This document shows positions 1 to 11,256 of a stretch of DNA of 64,000 bases, piece by piece; within the stretch, counting starts at the first letter, position 1; each line of letters begins with the position of its first letter. Made by a program: the position numbers and the translations under genes. Source of the DNA: Dactylis glomerata (lineage: Eukaryota > Streptophyta > Magnoliopsida > Poales > Poaceae); assembly GCA_007115705.1 (NCBI GenBank), contig QXEO01000238.1, forward strand, positions 62,001-126,000, in the 5' to 3' direction. The notes below the pieces were generated by a model. That model did not search any database and was not told where the DNA came from. It saw only the letters and a program-made list of their open reading frames with translations.

Positions 1-723
1 AGAGAGGCGTAGGGAAGTTCGGAGGACCGAGAGAGGTGTATGCGGTATAGGACGAGCGAGGGATGTTGAGATGACCTAGAAAGGTCTGTGTTGGGCCTGA
101 TGACCGGCCTGGAGTTATGGATGCTTTTCTTTTTCCCTTTTATTATTTGCTTTTAACTTGGTTAATTTACTTTGTTGTTTCTTCTCCGCATGCCTATCTA
201 GAGATGGCCATGCAACTTCACAATGCGAGCGACGACTGATCTAATTTGTTTTCTTCATTCATATACACGTACTCGATGCATCGATCCATCATGCTATTTT
301 TTTCGGGACGCGCCAATAAACTGAGTCCGCAACGCAAGCAGCATTACGACCAGCCTCTCGTCGTTCCGTAATTGATTATAAGCAACGACCAGCTATAGTT
401 AAGCGCATAATCGACCAACACCGGTGAAATGATATGAGTATTTTTACAAAGCCGATCGAGTTGCAATCACATAATAATAAATATTTGCATTAATTAAAAA
501 AAAGGGAAAAAGAGCTATATAAGTAATTGACTTGCATGTCCTATTTAAGCGCCAGCATCCCAAGAGCTGTGCCCAACCATCGGGCGTACCATGGCGTGCA
601 AACCTGTATAATGCTACTATTAGCTAGTCAATCCAAATAATTGCCGCCACCTTTTTAAGATTTTGCCGCTCCCGCCTTTCCAAGTTCCAAATATGTTCAT
701 CCTATCTTTCTAAGTTGTTTCTA

Positions 724-911
724 CTCCCTCCGTTCCATACGTAAAGTTTGCAAGGATTTTAAAATTACACACAACATATACCGTCTGATTGTATAGAAAA
801 CATGGCCTGGTGATACCAATTTTATATCCAATAATCTTCATATATTTGGACCAGTTCTTTGTGAAGATAAATTTTGAACAGGTGCGAACCTTACTCATAT
901 AATGGAGACAG
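724..911. mobile_element. Stowaway-like MITE, copy 1
   Basis: A 188 bp element starts CTCCCTCCGTTCCATACG and ends in a decayed match to the inverted complement (ATAATGGAGACAG). Each side is flanked by TA. This is the Tc1/mariner-type MITE structure common in grasses. The small reading frame inside it is not a gene. Confidence 0.75.
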
Positions 912-2943
912 TAGATATTAGGAATTAATTAGTTCCCAACCCAGCTCCCGCTCCATCTACCTCGTATATAGTATTGTGGAAACTACGTGTGTAAATTCTT
1001 CATATAGACTTCTTCCCAGCTTGCCCGTCCAGCGTTCAGGTTGCAACGCCATCAGGTATGAAGCAGTAATTAACTTGAATACGTTATTCAAAATTGTATA
1101 CCAAAATACAAATCCATCCCATTCACATTCATGCAAGTACAAAATATAAATCGGTCATGCCCTTTTAAACAACTTCACAACAACTGGAACTACACCTTAA
1201 TCGACTTGGCCAAAGTCAAAACACACATGTAGCCAAATGCTAACTCCCAGGTCCAGGACATGAATAAGCTTGTGCCGTTCAATGGAAACAATATAATGAG
1301 TTTCACTTGATTCGTTCCAAACTATTCAGCATAAACATTTCACAGCATGACAAATAGTGCGAAAATAAGTTAAATATGCTCCAGAAACTAATTGCACAGC
1401 TCACTTTCTACTACTTAGATGACCCACTGTAACATCAGTTGAACAAATAAAAGGAGAAAAATATGAAAGGATCCTGCGGCCATCGCTCCTGGACACCTCC
1501 ATCGACAGGACCATGATTGCCATCAAAGAGAAATACATGATAAATCAACACTACAAATAGACAGCACTACAACCATACGTAATATCTATTCAATATAATC
1601 AAATAGTCAATGATCCATGTTCCCACAGAAACTTCTAAGTCGAAGTTCCTCAAGAGATCAACCATGTGGTTATCTCCCACTGATCAGGACATGCACCCAT
1701 GTGATTCCTGTTAATACACAAAAGATAAGTATAGGAGAGTTAGAGAACACTTGCACACATAATTTTATAGATTTGTATACTACTCCATAAGCAATAGGCA
1801 TACTGGTCTGTAACATAGGTAAACATCATGGTCATGAGCATGAGCTCTAGCTAACATAAGTTAAATAAATATGCAGCGGCATTACTCGAAAAATATAGGG
1901 TGCACACACAAAAAGTTTATGCCATGGGGAACCTTCATACATGAAAAGCAATCATAAATAATGATTACGCCTAGGGTTAGGACAATCAACTGGCTCATCT
2001 TTATAGTCTGGGACACTGAGTTCCCTTTGTTGCATGATTAGGAAATGAGATATGCTGTTGGGAGACAACATTCGTAGAAGAAATCTAGAAACACATGTGA
2101 AGAAAAAAGTATCTACTGAAAACCGTACAGGCAGGTGGGAGGTCCAGGAGCCTAGAGAGCTAAACCATGATTACATCAAGCGATAAATGCATGGTGTTAA
2201 GAATAAATTGTGGATGATAACTACGAATACCATCAGCCAAGAAACATAATTCATATCACAACTAGTGTAGAATGAAACATTCAAAATAATAAGCAGAGTG
2301 ACTAAATAAAGCAATCAACGAGTGAAACATGTGTAGGTACTCTCTCTAAAACATATTGAAACTGGGCAAGCAAGTCAGCAGAAATGGCAGGATCCATGTA
2401 ATTTTGCAAACCCAGAGAGTTGCACTCTGATTGTGTCGACAAGAGATAAACACGCTATATTGCTATGTATGATCATTAAAGACCAGCCAACACTGGGATA
2501 CTTACACAATTAAAAACCAACAGAATACCACTAGTGTACAATGAAGGATGCAAGTGAAGATAATAAAATGAAGCTAGCAACGAGTGGGTAGTAGAGCACC
2601 TACGAATATGACTATGGAACAAGTAAAATCTTGGATACCTGAATAGTTGTCAGGTTAGATTGGTATTATCTAGATTCGGAGACGTGCACTGAAGAATCAT
2701 GGTTTTAATGGAATGATTTGAAGAATTCTAGTATTACATTGATTATAACCAACCGAGAGATGCAAAAGAAGGGTAATTAAGTGATTTGACAGAAGCATGC
2801 AGAGTTTCAAATACTTGACTGGTTAGACTTGCATAATATAGGAATCTAGAGTGGTGTGGGAGTAGCAAGCACTACATGTAAAAATAAGTAAAGTATCATA
2901 CCACAGAAACTTGAGAAAAAAGGAGGATGACTAAGCCCGATAC
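912..2943. other. Gene-free stretch of the unit (copy 2: 16051-18089)
   Basis: AT-rich sequence with no open frame of coding quality on either strand, no recognisable transposon end and no tandem repeat. It lies 3' of the minus-strand tubulin pseudogene and may include old intron or downstream sequence of that gene. Confidence 0.6.
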
Positions 2944-3460
2944 CTTGTTTGTTGCATGCGGCAAAGACGATCACCTGGTGTCCTTCGCAGTGATGCACTC
3001 GGCGATCCTCATCTAGAATGAAGTGGATCCTTGTGTAGGGCACCAGATTGGTCTGGAACTCATTGCTCTCAACACTAAGAGCACCATCTAACCCAGGGAA
3101 TAAGCCAATGATGATATGACCTGCACATTAGTTTAACCCAATTAATAAGAGTGAAAAATAAACGAAACTGCAGCATTCATCGTACATAAGAGGAAAACAT
3201 ATACTAGAAAGAGACAGAATTATACCCGATACACAAGCCTGTTTGCCTGGTCTCATTGTTAAGGACAGCCACTTAAGGAGCGAGGGTACACAGTGAACCC
3301 AAGCTTGGAATTCATTCCATAGTCAACAAACAGCCGCTCAAGTAGAAGAGAACCAATGCCAGAGCCACTTGCGTTGGAGGATAAGGAAGCCCTGGAGAGA
3401 CCAGTACAGTTGTCTGCAAGCTTCCTGATGGTGTCAAGGCTGCCAACCAAATGCTCCAGA
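2944..3460 (-). pseudogene. Alpha-tubulin pseudogene fragment, intron retained, copy 1
   Basis: The minus strand encodes clear alpha-tubulin segments. Exon a (3460-3226) reads TIRKLADNCTGL and then GSLLLERLFVDYG followed by SKLGFTVYP, which is the family's conserved GTP-binding and glycine-rich core. After an internal deletion it picks up an LNNE...NRLV segment. A 105 bp intron (3225-3121) starts GTATAA and ends TGTGCAG. Exon b (3120-2944) continues with the VISSL...DGAL...NEFQTNLVPY region and breaks down after RIHF. Keeping an intron argues against a processed retrocopy. A one-base deletion near 3092 in exon b shifts the frame in this copy. The N-terminus and C-terminus are absent. Intact alpha-tubulin is about 450 residues; roughly 130 are represented here. 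Confidence 0.88.
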
Positions 3461-4730
3461 AATGATAATGGAGGCAAAGTTAGACAGATAATCAGCAAGT
3501 AAATGGAGCAATGCACCAAATGCTCTAGAAAATCGTTCAACTGGATCGAAAGTTTATTTAAGGATAAATGCAAGTTAAAATAACGTGACGGATGTGCACA
3601 GGAATCTAGTTCACTGCTCCTATTTTTCTTCAGTTTTGATTATAAATGACAGTGATGCCATATATATGAATTAACTATAAGACAATCTAGTCATACCTGA
3701 CATGTCAAACAAGGTTGTTGTGATAATGGTAAGAACAAAAAAAGCAACGGACACAACATAACTGTACTCTCAAACCAGATTGGTCTATATAGTATCTGAT
3801 TCAACCAAGTTTTTATCATGTCAAATCACCATAATGACCATCACATTAGGTAAATGACTCCAAAATTTGCACGGAAAATTAACTAAGCAAATTTTGAATG
3901 CCATACTAGCCACTAAGGGCTGTTGAGATCTGAGTATCACAAAAAAACATGTATCAAGTATGTATGTATGTATGGTACTGACTTCGAAACAAAAAGGCTA
4001 ATTGCTGACTCCTAGCTAGTAGCACTCTTACATTAGAAGATTAATTAACGTTTGCAAATAAGATGCACTGTCAGGTACTACTACTCCTAGAAGTAGACTG
4101 ATGATTACACAGCTACCACGAGTGAACCATAAACCAGTATATCTGTTGTTGGCTCGATGGCTAGATCACACTTCAGCCATGGATCTAGATGGCCATGGTA
4201 TATCATAGGACCACGTAGACGGGGCAAGGGGATGCTCACCTAGACCACTGAGGCTTAGAGGAAGGCTGCAGCTACCTCCAGGCCAGCTCCAACTCCGCTT
4301 CTCTGTGCGACAAAAAGAATTCAAACGCTTAGTGCCAGCAATCACATGTTAACAGGCATGCCAACGGAAAACCAAGAAATGTTCTGAGCAGCAAGCAGCG
4401 GCGAGTGTGTTTATGTTGGTTATTCCAGGACGGGTTATTCTGGGAAGGCAAAAAATTGCACCGATAAGAAAACTTGCTAGCTCACACGCCCCACTAGCAA
4501 GCTCATGAAAAAAACAGAGGAATTTATGAATTTTCTCTAAGAAACAAACCTACTAATTAAGAATAAATAAAATTAGAAAATTACAAAGTCATGCAATTAC
4601 TATAATATTATAAAAAATCAAGTTCTTAAGCCATCATGGTATGCATAAGTGATTCGCCAACTGCAACTAACTACTCAAAAATGAACAAGATGTAATTTAC
4701 TAACAGGAAAAGGGGAACCCAAGGGCTCAC
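3461..4730. other. Gene-free stretch of the unit (copy 2: 18608-19878)
   Basis: AT-rich sequence with a short TATG microsatellite (TATGTATGTATGTATGG near 3959) and no coding signal I trust. It separates the tubulin fragment from the exon-like blocks upstream on the minus strand. Confidence 0.55.
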
Positions 4731-6369
4731 CAGAGAGCCATGACGCGGCGGCGGGAGACTAGGAGATAGACCAAGCAAAGCCACTTGCACCTGCAATGTC
4801 GCGGGAGGCACAGGAGGCAACTGCCAGCCCATCAGAAGCACTGTTGCGGCCCTCGCCGGCAGTAGCAGCTTGGTGTGGTGGCCGGTAGTAGCAGCTCAAG
4901 AACAAGGCCACTGGCAGGAGCAGCAGGTCCAAGGTGTGAGTGCCAGCTGCTCATGGATGTGGTCGGGGAAGGCACCGACAGCAGCTCCGGTTGCACGGCA
5001 GTTTACAACTGCGCTGTCAGCACGGCCGACCAGTGGTGGGCTCAAGGGGCGCATCATTGACCTGAAAAACACATAAGATGATTATGTTCAGAATTTTGAG
5101 TTCATTCAGACAGATAGACACGATCATAGCTAAAGGTAAACGCACACTGCACACAATCGCTGCCCTAAAAATAAACTATATGCAACATAGACTCCTCTCT
5201 GCACTTGGCGCCGAGATACTCCACCACTAGGTCCTCCAAGGTGAGCTACATGCTTTGCTTATTTGTATTTGTGCTTGTTGCTTAGCTTCGGACGATTGAG
5301 ATCCTCCACCTCCACGAATGAGATAGGAATAAACATGCAAATCTTGCATACACATGCTAAGTACCCACTAGAGTGCAAACGCCTTATAAACTGAAACTAA
5401 CCAACACATCAAAGCGCTGACAAAAAGAACCCTGAAGTAATCAGTGGAAGCTTGAATTATATTTAGTTAAACAAGTATTTCCTGGCCTCAAGTTCAGTCT
5501 GATTCATATAAGCTCTAGCAAATCAAAATTGTATAAGCATTTACTGAAACAAATAAATGAAGAACAAATCCTCGTCTCTACAAGTTTCCGCACTATGGCA
5601 ACAATCGACTTGAGCGTGACAAAGGTGCTACCTTTGGATGCCGATGTCAAGGAGCTCTTGGACAGTTGCATCAAGTTGCCCTGTTGGGCCATGGGAAGAT
5701 CTTCACAGCTTTCTTTTGGCAAGCTGCACATGGAAACATCAAGTGTAAGAAGATGGTAATTAAATAACACCAGTCAGAGATTTGAAGTGGTAAATGGCAA
5801 GTAAATCAGTGACCGCAACTAGTGAATATGCACCAGCAATCCTGGCACATGTTTAGACACAATCAGATAAGTACAGAAGAGAAAATGTCTTTCACATCTC
5901 ACATAATGAGTAACACTACTGCACATATACAGCAAAGACAACAAATCATATCTAACAGAAACATCTTGTATAGTACCTACGGTTATGCATGTTTTGGCAG
6001 CTGTAAAATGATTTAACTGAACTTGTCACCAGATAAAAATACTTTGGCAATCTAGAACTATGTATAATTCAACCAGGTGGGGAGGAGGGAGAGTGGGAGC
6101 TCATGAGTAGATCCAGGTTGGAGAGGCAGCAGGGGGACGGGGTGGTGACCTGCGTGGAGAGCAGCAGGTTAGTACATGGCCAGCGGCGGCGGGTCAGGGA
6201 GGTTGATCGACGGCGGCGGCAACTCGGGCAGGCGACCAACATGCCATCCTACATTCCTACCCTTGCCATTACAGCGCCCCTCCCGCTGATGAGGGACAAT
6301 CGCGCCATGCTGGACTCGTAAATGTTCGGTGAAATAAACCTCAATCTCCAAATCAATCTCATTTGTACC
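4731..6369 (-). pseudogene. Decayed multi-exon gene of unknown identity, 3' exons, copy 1
   Basis: Three minus-strand blocks have splice-like borders. Block 6369-6261 follows TTTTTTCCAG, reads GTNEIDLEIEVYFTEHLRVQ and onward, and ends at GTAGGA. Block 5723-5632 follows CATGTGCAG, is open as LPKESCEDLPMAQQGN and onward, and ends at GTAGCA. Block 5061-4731 follows TTTTTCAG and ends at GTGAGC, but contains a stop. No family is recognised. They may belong to the same gene as the blocks at 6988-8894, or be fragments of several genes brought together. Exon borders are inferred from splice consensus only. Confidence 0.4.
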
Positions 6370-6987
6370 CTGGAAAAAATTTGGAGCAGGAAAAATAAGG
6401 TTTAAAATTGGTACTATCATTAACTACATTGTCCCACATGCCATATTCATCTTCTTCCCAAATCTCTGTATCTAGCCTGAGCTACTGCTAGAGCGAGCAG
6501 GTGCGCTGCATCATAACCTCCCAATGGGCCGGATAAGAGGAGGGGCCAGCATTGGAGGGGGCGGGTGAGCGATGGTAACAAAGAAAAGGAAGTCTATTAT
6601 GAAAAAGTAGTTGCGATGAAATTTAAAAGCTTCCAGCACCAATACAAAATATAATGGTATACTTGCATTTGCAGATCATATTGAATAATTGATAAAGGAC
6701 AGGCAAGGGTAGCATATTATTTAGATGTAGAAACCAAGGATGCCTTACATGCATGAATTAAAAGGGACAAGTTCATGCGAAAACTGTAGAACTTTTGAAG
6801 TTTCAGAATTTAGAGACTTGCATGTTTCAAATAACTTTGTGGACCATATTATTCAAGATACATCCTTTATACTCAATCCTAGTATGACATCCGGATCTTA
6901 GTTTGGTAAACAAATATATGTGTTCTGAAATCGATTATAAAAAAACTAGTGCACGTACTGGAGATGGAAGGGTGGACTAAAGCTCAC

Positions 6988-7397
6988 CAGAAGGTTTCGT
7001 TTGCGAGGCCGAGACCACAGTTCTCCTCTTATGCCGCCTCTTCTTGGCACCCTTCAGCAACTCGTCCTCCTCCATAATCCATCCGCCATGAATGGGTTCG
7101 CAGAGGCGTCAGCATCACCGCGTATGCCAGCAGAAGTAGGTTTCTTCACCTTAATGGACACAGATGATACTGCAGGAAAACACATTGATTTCCTCAACTC
7201 AGTTAGGCAATGGGAGCATATGCAGAAGGAGAAGCAACGTTTATGTACAATAGGTAGCTTGCAACTTGATAAAATCAAAGTAAACCAGGGTAGGGACTTG
7301 AGAAGATGGGAAAGAAAAAGGACCTTTCGTTCAGCGTCATCGTGGTCGCAGGCTATCTTCAGGTCGAGATGGGAATCGAACTGAGGCTGTTGTCCAT
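6988..7397 (-). pseudogene. Unknown gene, 5' exons, paralogue A, copy 1
   Basis: A minus-strand ATG at 7397 starts MDNSLSSIPIS and then meets a stop. A second exon-like block (7169-6988) follows TTTCCTGCAG and encodes VKKPTSAGIRGDADASANPF. It then needs a frame change to continue as MEEDELLKGAKKRRHKRR, ending at a GTGAGC donor. The lysine/arginine-rich stretch resembles a nuclear localisation signal, but no domain family is recognised. Paralogue B shows the same exon order, which supports a real ancestral gene. This version is inactive through a stop and a frameshift. Confidence 0.5.
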
Positions 7398-8460
7398 CTT
7401 GCTACCCCTCGTCCATGGGGGACACCTGCTCCAAACCAAAGCATGAGAGGGCAACGTGGGCAGGCAACATTATGAGCAGAGCAGCAATGGAAGGAGGACG
7501 CGTAGGAGGGAGCAGGATGGACTGACCGAGAACTCATGAGCAGGCCAGGCTGCTTCGCAGTCTGCTGATACATGTACTACTCAAGAAACTACCAATGGTT
7601 GAAGAAGCTTGGCTAGTCCATCACCTGCAGAACCATAAACCAAGAAAGATGGAGGATAAGGATAGAGTAGGACAACAGTATGTTCTGATTTTCCTTCACA
7701 AAGTATATCGAACATTGACATGTAAAACTCTGGAAGTATGGAACGGAACTTGCTAAGAGGTAGTAGTGGTTGCGATGAAATTTAAAAGCTACTAGAACCA
7801 ATACGAATCTAACCAAGAATCGCTTAAATGCATGAATTAGAAGGACAAAGTTCATGCAAGAACAGTAAAACTTTTGAAGTTTCAGAACTTAGAGACTTGG
7901 ATGTTTAAAATACCTTTCAGAATTTAGAGAGTTTAGAGACTTGGATGTTTTATATGACCATATTCTGTTTGTACAAATTTTAAGCTACATGATTTGTGTG
8001 CTTCTCGATGTCTTCTATTTAAACCGTGCCACAGCTACTGAAGCTGTTTTAATGAATAACAAGTCAAACTATCTTACTGAATGATGCAGTCTGCCTTATT
8101 TGTCCAAGATTCTCATCCCATGGGTGCGGCGTGCCACCCGCCGAGGCTTCCTAGTATTACTTAAGATGCTCTTTTTGGTACTCACTCCTAGTATATGCAG
8201 CTTATACATCTGACCAGGGGTGGAGCTACAGTGTATTAGCAGGTGTCAACTGACACTAACCATTAAGACACAATCCATTGTAGCTAAAGTGTATAACAAA
8301 AAATGACAGAAACAGCTACAAGTTTGTCTTCTCGCAAAAGAAAGCTACAAGATTGTCCTACTGGTTGATTGATTTTAACACCTGACACTGCATCTGATCG
8401 TACTACGGTAAACAAATATATGCGTTCTAAAATCGATGCATATGCAGGCCAAGAACACAC

Positions 8461-8894
8461 CTGATACGTAAAGGCTTTATCTTGATGGAGACCTTGTACT
8501 CGTACTTGATCCGCGTGCGTAGGAGCTCCGCCTCTTCCGCAGTTCCCCCTTCTACGCCGTCCGCTGCTTGGCACTCTTCAGCTCCCCCTCATCCTCCATG
8601 AGGCGTCCGCCGCACACGGGTTTGCAGAGGAGTTGGCATCACCGTGCATGCCGACAGCAGCAACGGGTTTCTTAGATGCTGCTGCGGAAGAACACGAGTC
8701 ATTTCAAAAACTCAGATAGGCACATGGGATCATATGCAGCAACCGAATCGCGACGTTTGTGTATAATACTGTGTAAATTTCGATTGGATTAAATCATAGT
8801 AGACATGAGAAGAGGGAGAAAAGAGAGGACCTTTGGCGTGGCGTCGTGCTCCCTCGGCGTCGAGATGGGAACCAAAACTGAGACTGCTGTCCAT
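8461..8894 (-). pseudogene. Unknown gene, 5' exons, paralogue B, copy 1
   Basis: A minus-strand ATG at 8894 opens MDSSLSFGSHLDAEGARRHA and ends at a GTCCTC donor (8831). A second block (8681-8461) follows TCTTCCGCAG and reads ASKKPVAAVGMHGDANSSAN. It matches paralogue A in layout, then breaks with a frameshift and a stop. A GC-rich 5' leader with an AG acceptor lies just upstream (near 8932). The product is unknown and no known domain is visible. Confidence 0.5.
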
Positions 8895-9045
8895 CTGTCC
8901 CCTTCCTCCCCGTTGGCCGTCCTCCTACCTGCTCCGAATCAAAGGAAGCGCATGGGGATGAGCCGGGCAGGAGATGGCGTGAGCAGAGCGGAAATGGAGG
9001 GGAGGAGGAGCAGAGCAGCAATGGGGGAAAGGAGGAGGGACTGAG

Positions 9046-9425
9046 CGAGGTGGGTGACCCCGTGGATGCTGAGGACCTCACCTTGGAGGCCCGGGGACGG
9101 CCAGGAGCGGGCCAGCGACGCCCGCGGACGAGAAGCGACGGCCACGGTCGTGGTTGCATCGTCTGCGCCGGAGCCGCGTCGTCCCGGACGCAGATCCGGA
9201 AGGTGGGCCTCTAGGGCTTGGCCGGAACGCGGATGGAGACGGCGTCGTGCAGGGAATCAGGTTGGGTGGGGAGGCGGCGAGCGGTGAGGCATGCGGCGGC
9301 AGTGTCTCGGGAAGAAAGAGGAGTGAATGGGATGAGAGGGTAGGAGACGGGATGATTAGCTGGACGCGATGGGAGGGGAATCGAGGAGGCGGAAGCTCCT
9401 CGTCTCCGGTCACAGTAATTAACAC
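9046..9425 (-). promoter_or_regulatory. GC-rich block upstream of paralogue B, copy 1 (copy 2: 24193-24572)
   Basis: A sharply bounded GC- and CpG-rich block of about 380 bases sits immediately upstream of the paralogue B first exon on the minus strand. It is the kind of sequence expected for a cereal promoter plus 5' leader. It is open in several frames in both directions because it lacks AT-rich stops, so those frames are not taken as genes. No TATA box is convincing. Confidence 0.3.
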
Positions 9426-10844
9426 GGAGTACTACTGCTGCTTTGCAAATCGATCGCTCGAACGTGACTAGTCATTAAAGTAATTGCTCGCACCACCGAG
9501 GCTCCTCATTCAGTTTAATAAGGAGACAAAAAAAGTGGCGGACGTGACATGCATATTAAGCTGAAGGATGATCGAACGCACGTATATTACATGAACAAAC
9601 AAACCAAAATTGGGAGTGATGTTTTGGTCCCGGGTGCACAAAGTCTTTCCACGAAAAATCGACTTGTCATTTGGTCTACGAAAAACAGACAAAATTTGGT
9701 GCTAAAAATAAGACATTTTACGGTATATGTTTTGTCTTTTTACACCGACCATATAAAATGTTGATTTTTCGCTAAACTTTACGAACGCACATTCGTTACG
9801 GAGATGTCATGTTTTTTTTTAGTATAGGAAGCATATGCATTTGAGAGCCGAATTGAATTTGATTACTTATTCTAATTTGTTTATTTAGCGATGCATGTAT
9901 ATGTTCAGATTGAAGCGCCAATGGTGCACTACATGACGTCTGTTCAACATGTCAAGTGGAGGTGCGGTAAACCATGGTGTAAACTTAGAACATGTTGCGC
10001 CCGTCGTGTCCAAACCCAACGGTGACATGGTGTGGCCCATACTCAAGGTCACAAACGGGATCGGCTGATGGAGCGGCTGCACCCCCGCCATGGTGATGGC
10101 CGAGCAGTGGTGTGGAGAATTAAGCTCACTTTTAACTCGTCAGCGTTGGCGTTGCCGTGCTGGTGACTGGTGACCGAGTAGTGGCGCGTGGAGAATTAAA
10201 TTAAGTTTTATTTGTTTTGATGTTGTTGTTGAGTATGCATAATCAATATAAAATGCAATTCAAAAATTCTATGCTAATATTAGTTAGTCCTTTGCTTCTC
10301 ATAGTACTTCAAAACGATGCTAGTTGCTAGCTAGCTAGCATGTGAGTATGCATGCACTCAAACATGTAGTATGGCGAAAAGCCAGTAGCGAAAGCGTCTG
10401 CGAGGATTTCCCTGCTTTCTCTCTCCTTCTCCCGAGCTTTGGGGGGGTCGCCCACCGCCTGCTGGCTCCCCTCTCCCTCTCCTCTGGCGGCCTCGCCTGC
10501 TAGAGCGACCTAGGGGTACGGGGAGGACTAGTAAACCAAAACGGAGGGAGTAGTTATTACCTTTAATTTCATGTGCCTTATTGGCGCCGTGAGAACAATG
10601 ATTTATTCTAGCTGTCCAAAGGAACCCCCATGCGCATCTAAGTTTTCACATTTTAGGTTTTGAACATATGCTTCCTATTATTTCATGTGACCAGTCAACA
10701 TTCACATCCAAGTCACACATGTGATCTTGTGTGTTTTCTTTATTTCATTTCATTCCAACTTTTTGATATTTCATGGTGTCACAGAAAAAATGTTGAACCT
10801 TATCCATTGGTCTAATGCAACTAAAAAATTACTGTCACTCGTGA
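9426..10844. other. Gene-free stretch (copy 2: 24573-25989)
   Basis: AT-rich sequence followed by a GC-richer patch near 10380-10530. A lone Stowaway-type right end (CCAAAACGGAGGGAGTA, 10536-10552) has no partner on its left and is probably a truncated MITE. A GCTAGCTAGCTAGC run occurs near 10327. No coding signal is seen. Confidence 0.5.
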
Positions 10845-11256
10845 CAACGAGGATTTAGGTCGATATGGGTCGTCGGATAACTGAGAGAGGTGTATTAACC
10901 GAGATAGGTGTATGTGGGGTCGGATGGCCGAAAAATGTGTCTCTAGGGCCCGATGACTGGGAGATGTGTATGTGTGGGGCCGAATATTAATGGGGGAGGT
11001 GTAACGTTGGATCGGATGACCGAGAAAGGTGATTATGGGGTCGGTTGACCGAGGAGTGTACATGAGATCGGACGACCGATAGAGGTGTGCATGTATCCGT
11101 ATGACCAAGAAGAGGTGTGTGCGGGACCTGGTGGCGGCAGAGAGAAGTACATGCATGATCAACATTATTGAGAGAGGTTCATGTGGAGCGAGATATTGAA
11201 CCAGATGACCTGGATAGGCATATATGGGAGTGAACAACAGGGAGATGTTGTGATAA
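10845..11256. repeat. Degenerate ~30 bp minisatellite, array 1, copy 1
   Basis: Tandem imperfect units resemble GTCGGATGACCGAGAGAGGT followed by GTATGTGGG. There are a dozen or so, many with substitutions or length changes. The open frame on the minus strand with recurring HTYLS/RSSDP motifs is a translation of this repeat and not a gene. Confidence 0.8.

Larger units (their letters stand above)
6609..9045. repeat. Diverged internal duplication inside the unit, copy 1
   Basis: Block A (about 6609-7560) and block B (about 7768-9045) share ordered matches. These are TTGCGATGAAATTTAAAAGC at 6611 and 7770, a CATGAATTA...TTTTGAAGTTTCAGAA tract, GTAAACAAATATATG at 6906 and 8407, TTGGCACCCTTCAG against TTGGCACTCTTCAG at 7034 and 8560, and a shared first exon near 7397 and 8894. 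Block B is longer by several hundred bases between the matches. The divergence is far greater than between the 15 kb copies, so this duplication is older. Confidence 0.8.

Noticed and set aside
710..898. 62-codon minus-strand frame
   Set aside because: It lies within a Stowaway MITE and recurs with the element. No coding evidence.
9054..9471. Several overlapping 70-120 codon frames on both strands in GC-rich sequence
   Set aside because: They are open because stops are rare in GC-rich DNA. They overlap in all frames, have low-complexity Arg/Pro/Ser composition and no domains.
9600..9840. Possible MITE around GGTCCCGGGTGCACAAAGTC
   Set aside because: I recognised a familiar repeat flavour but could not find paired termini or a target duplication.
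10821..11237. 138-codon minus-strand frame with HTYLS-like repeats
   Set aside because: It is the translation of a degenerate 30 bp minisatellite. The same motif appears in frames over the other arrays.
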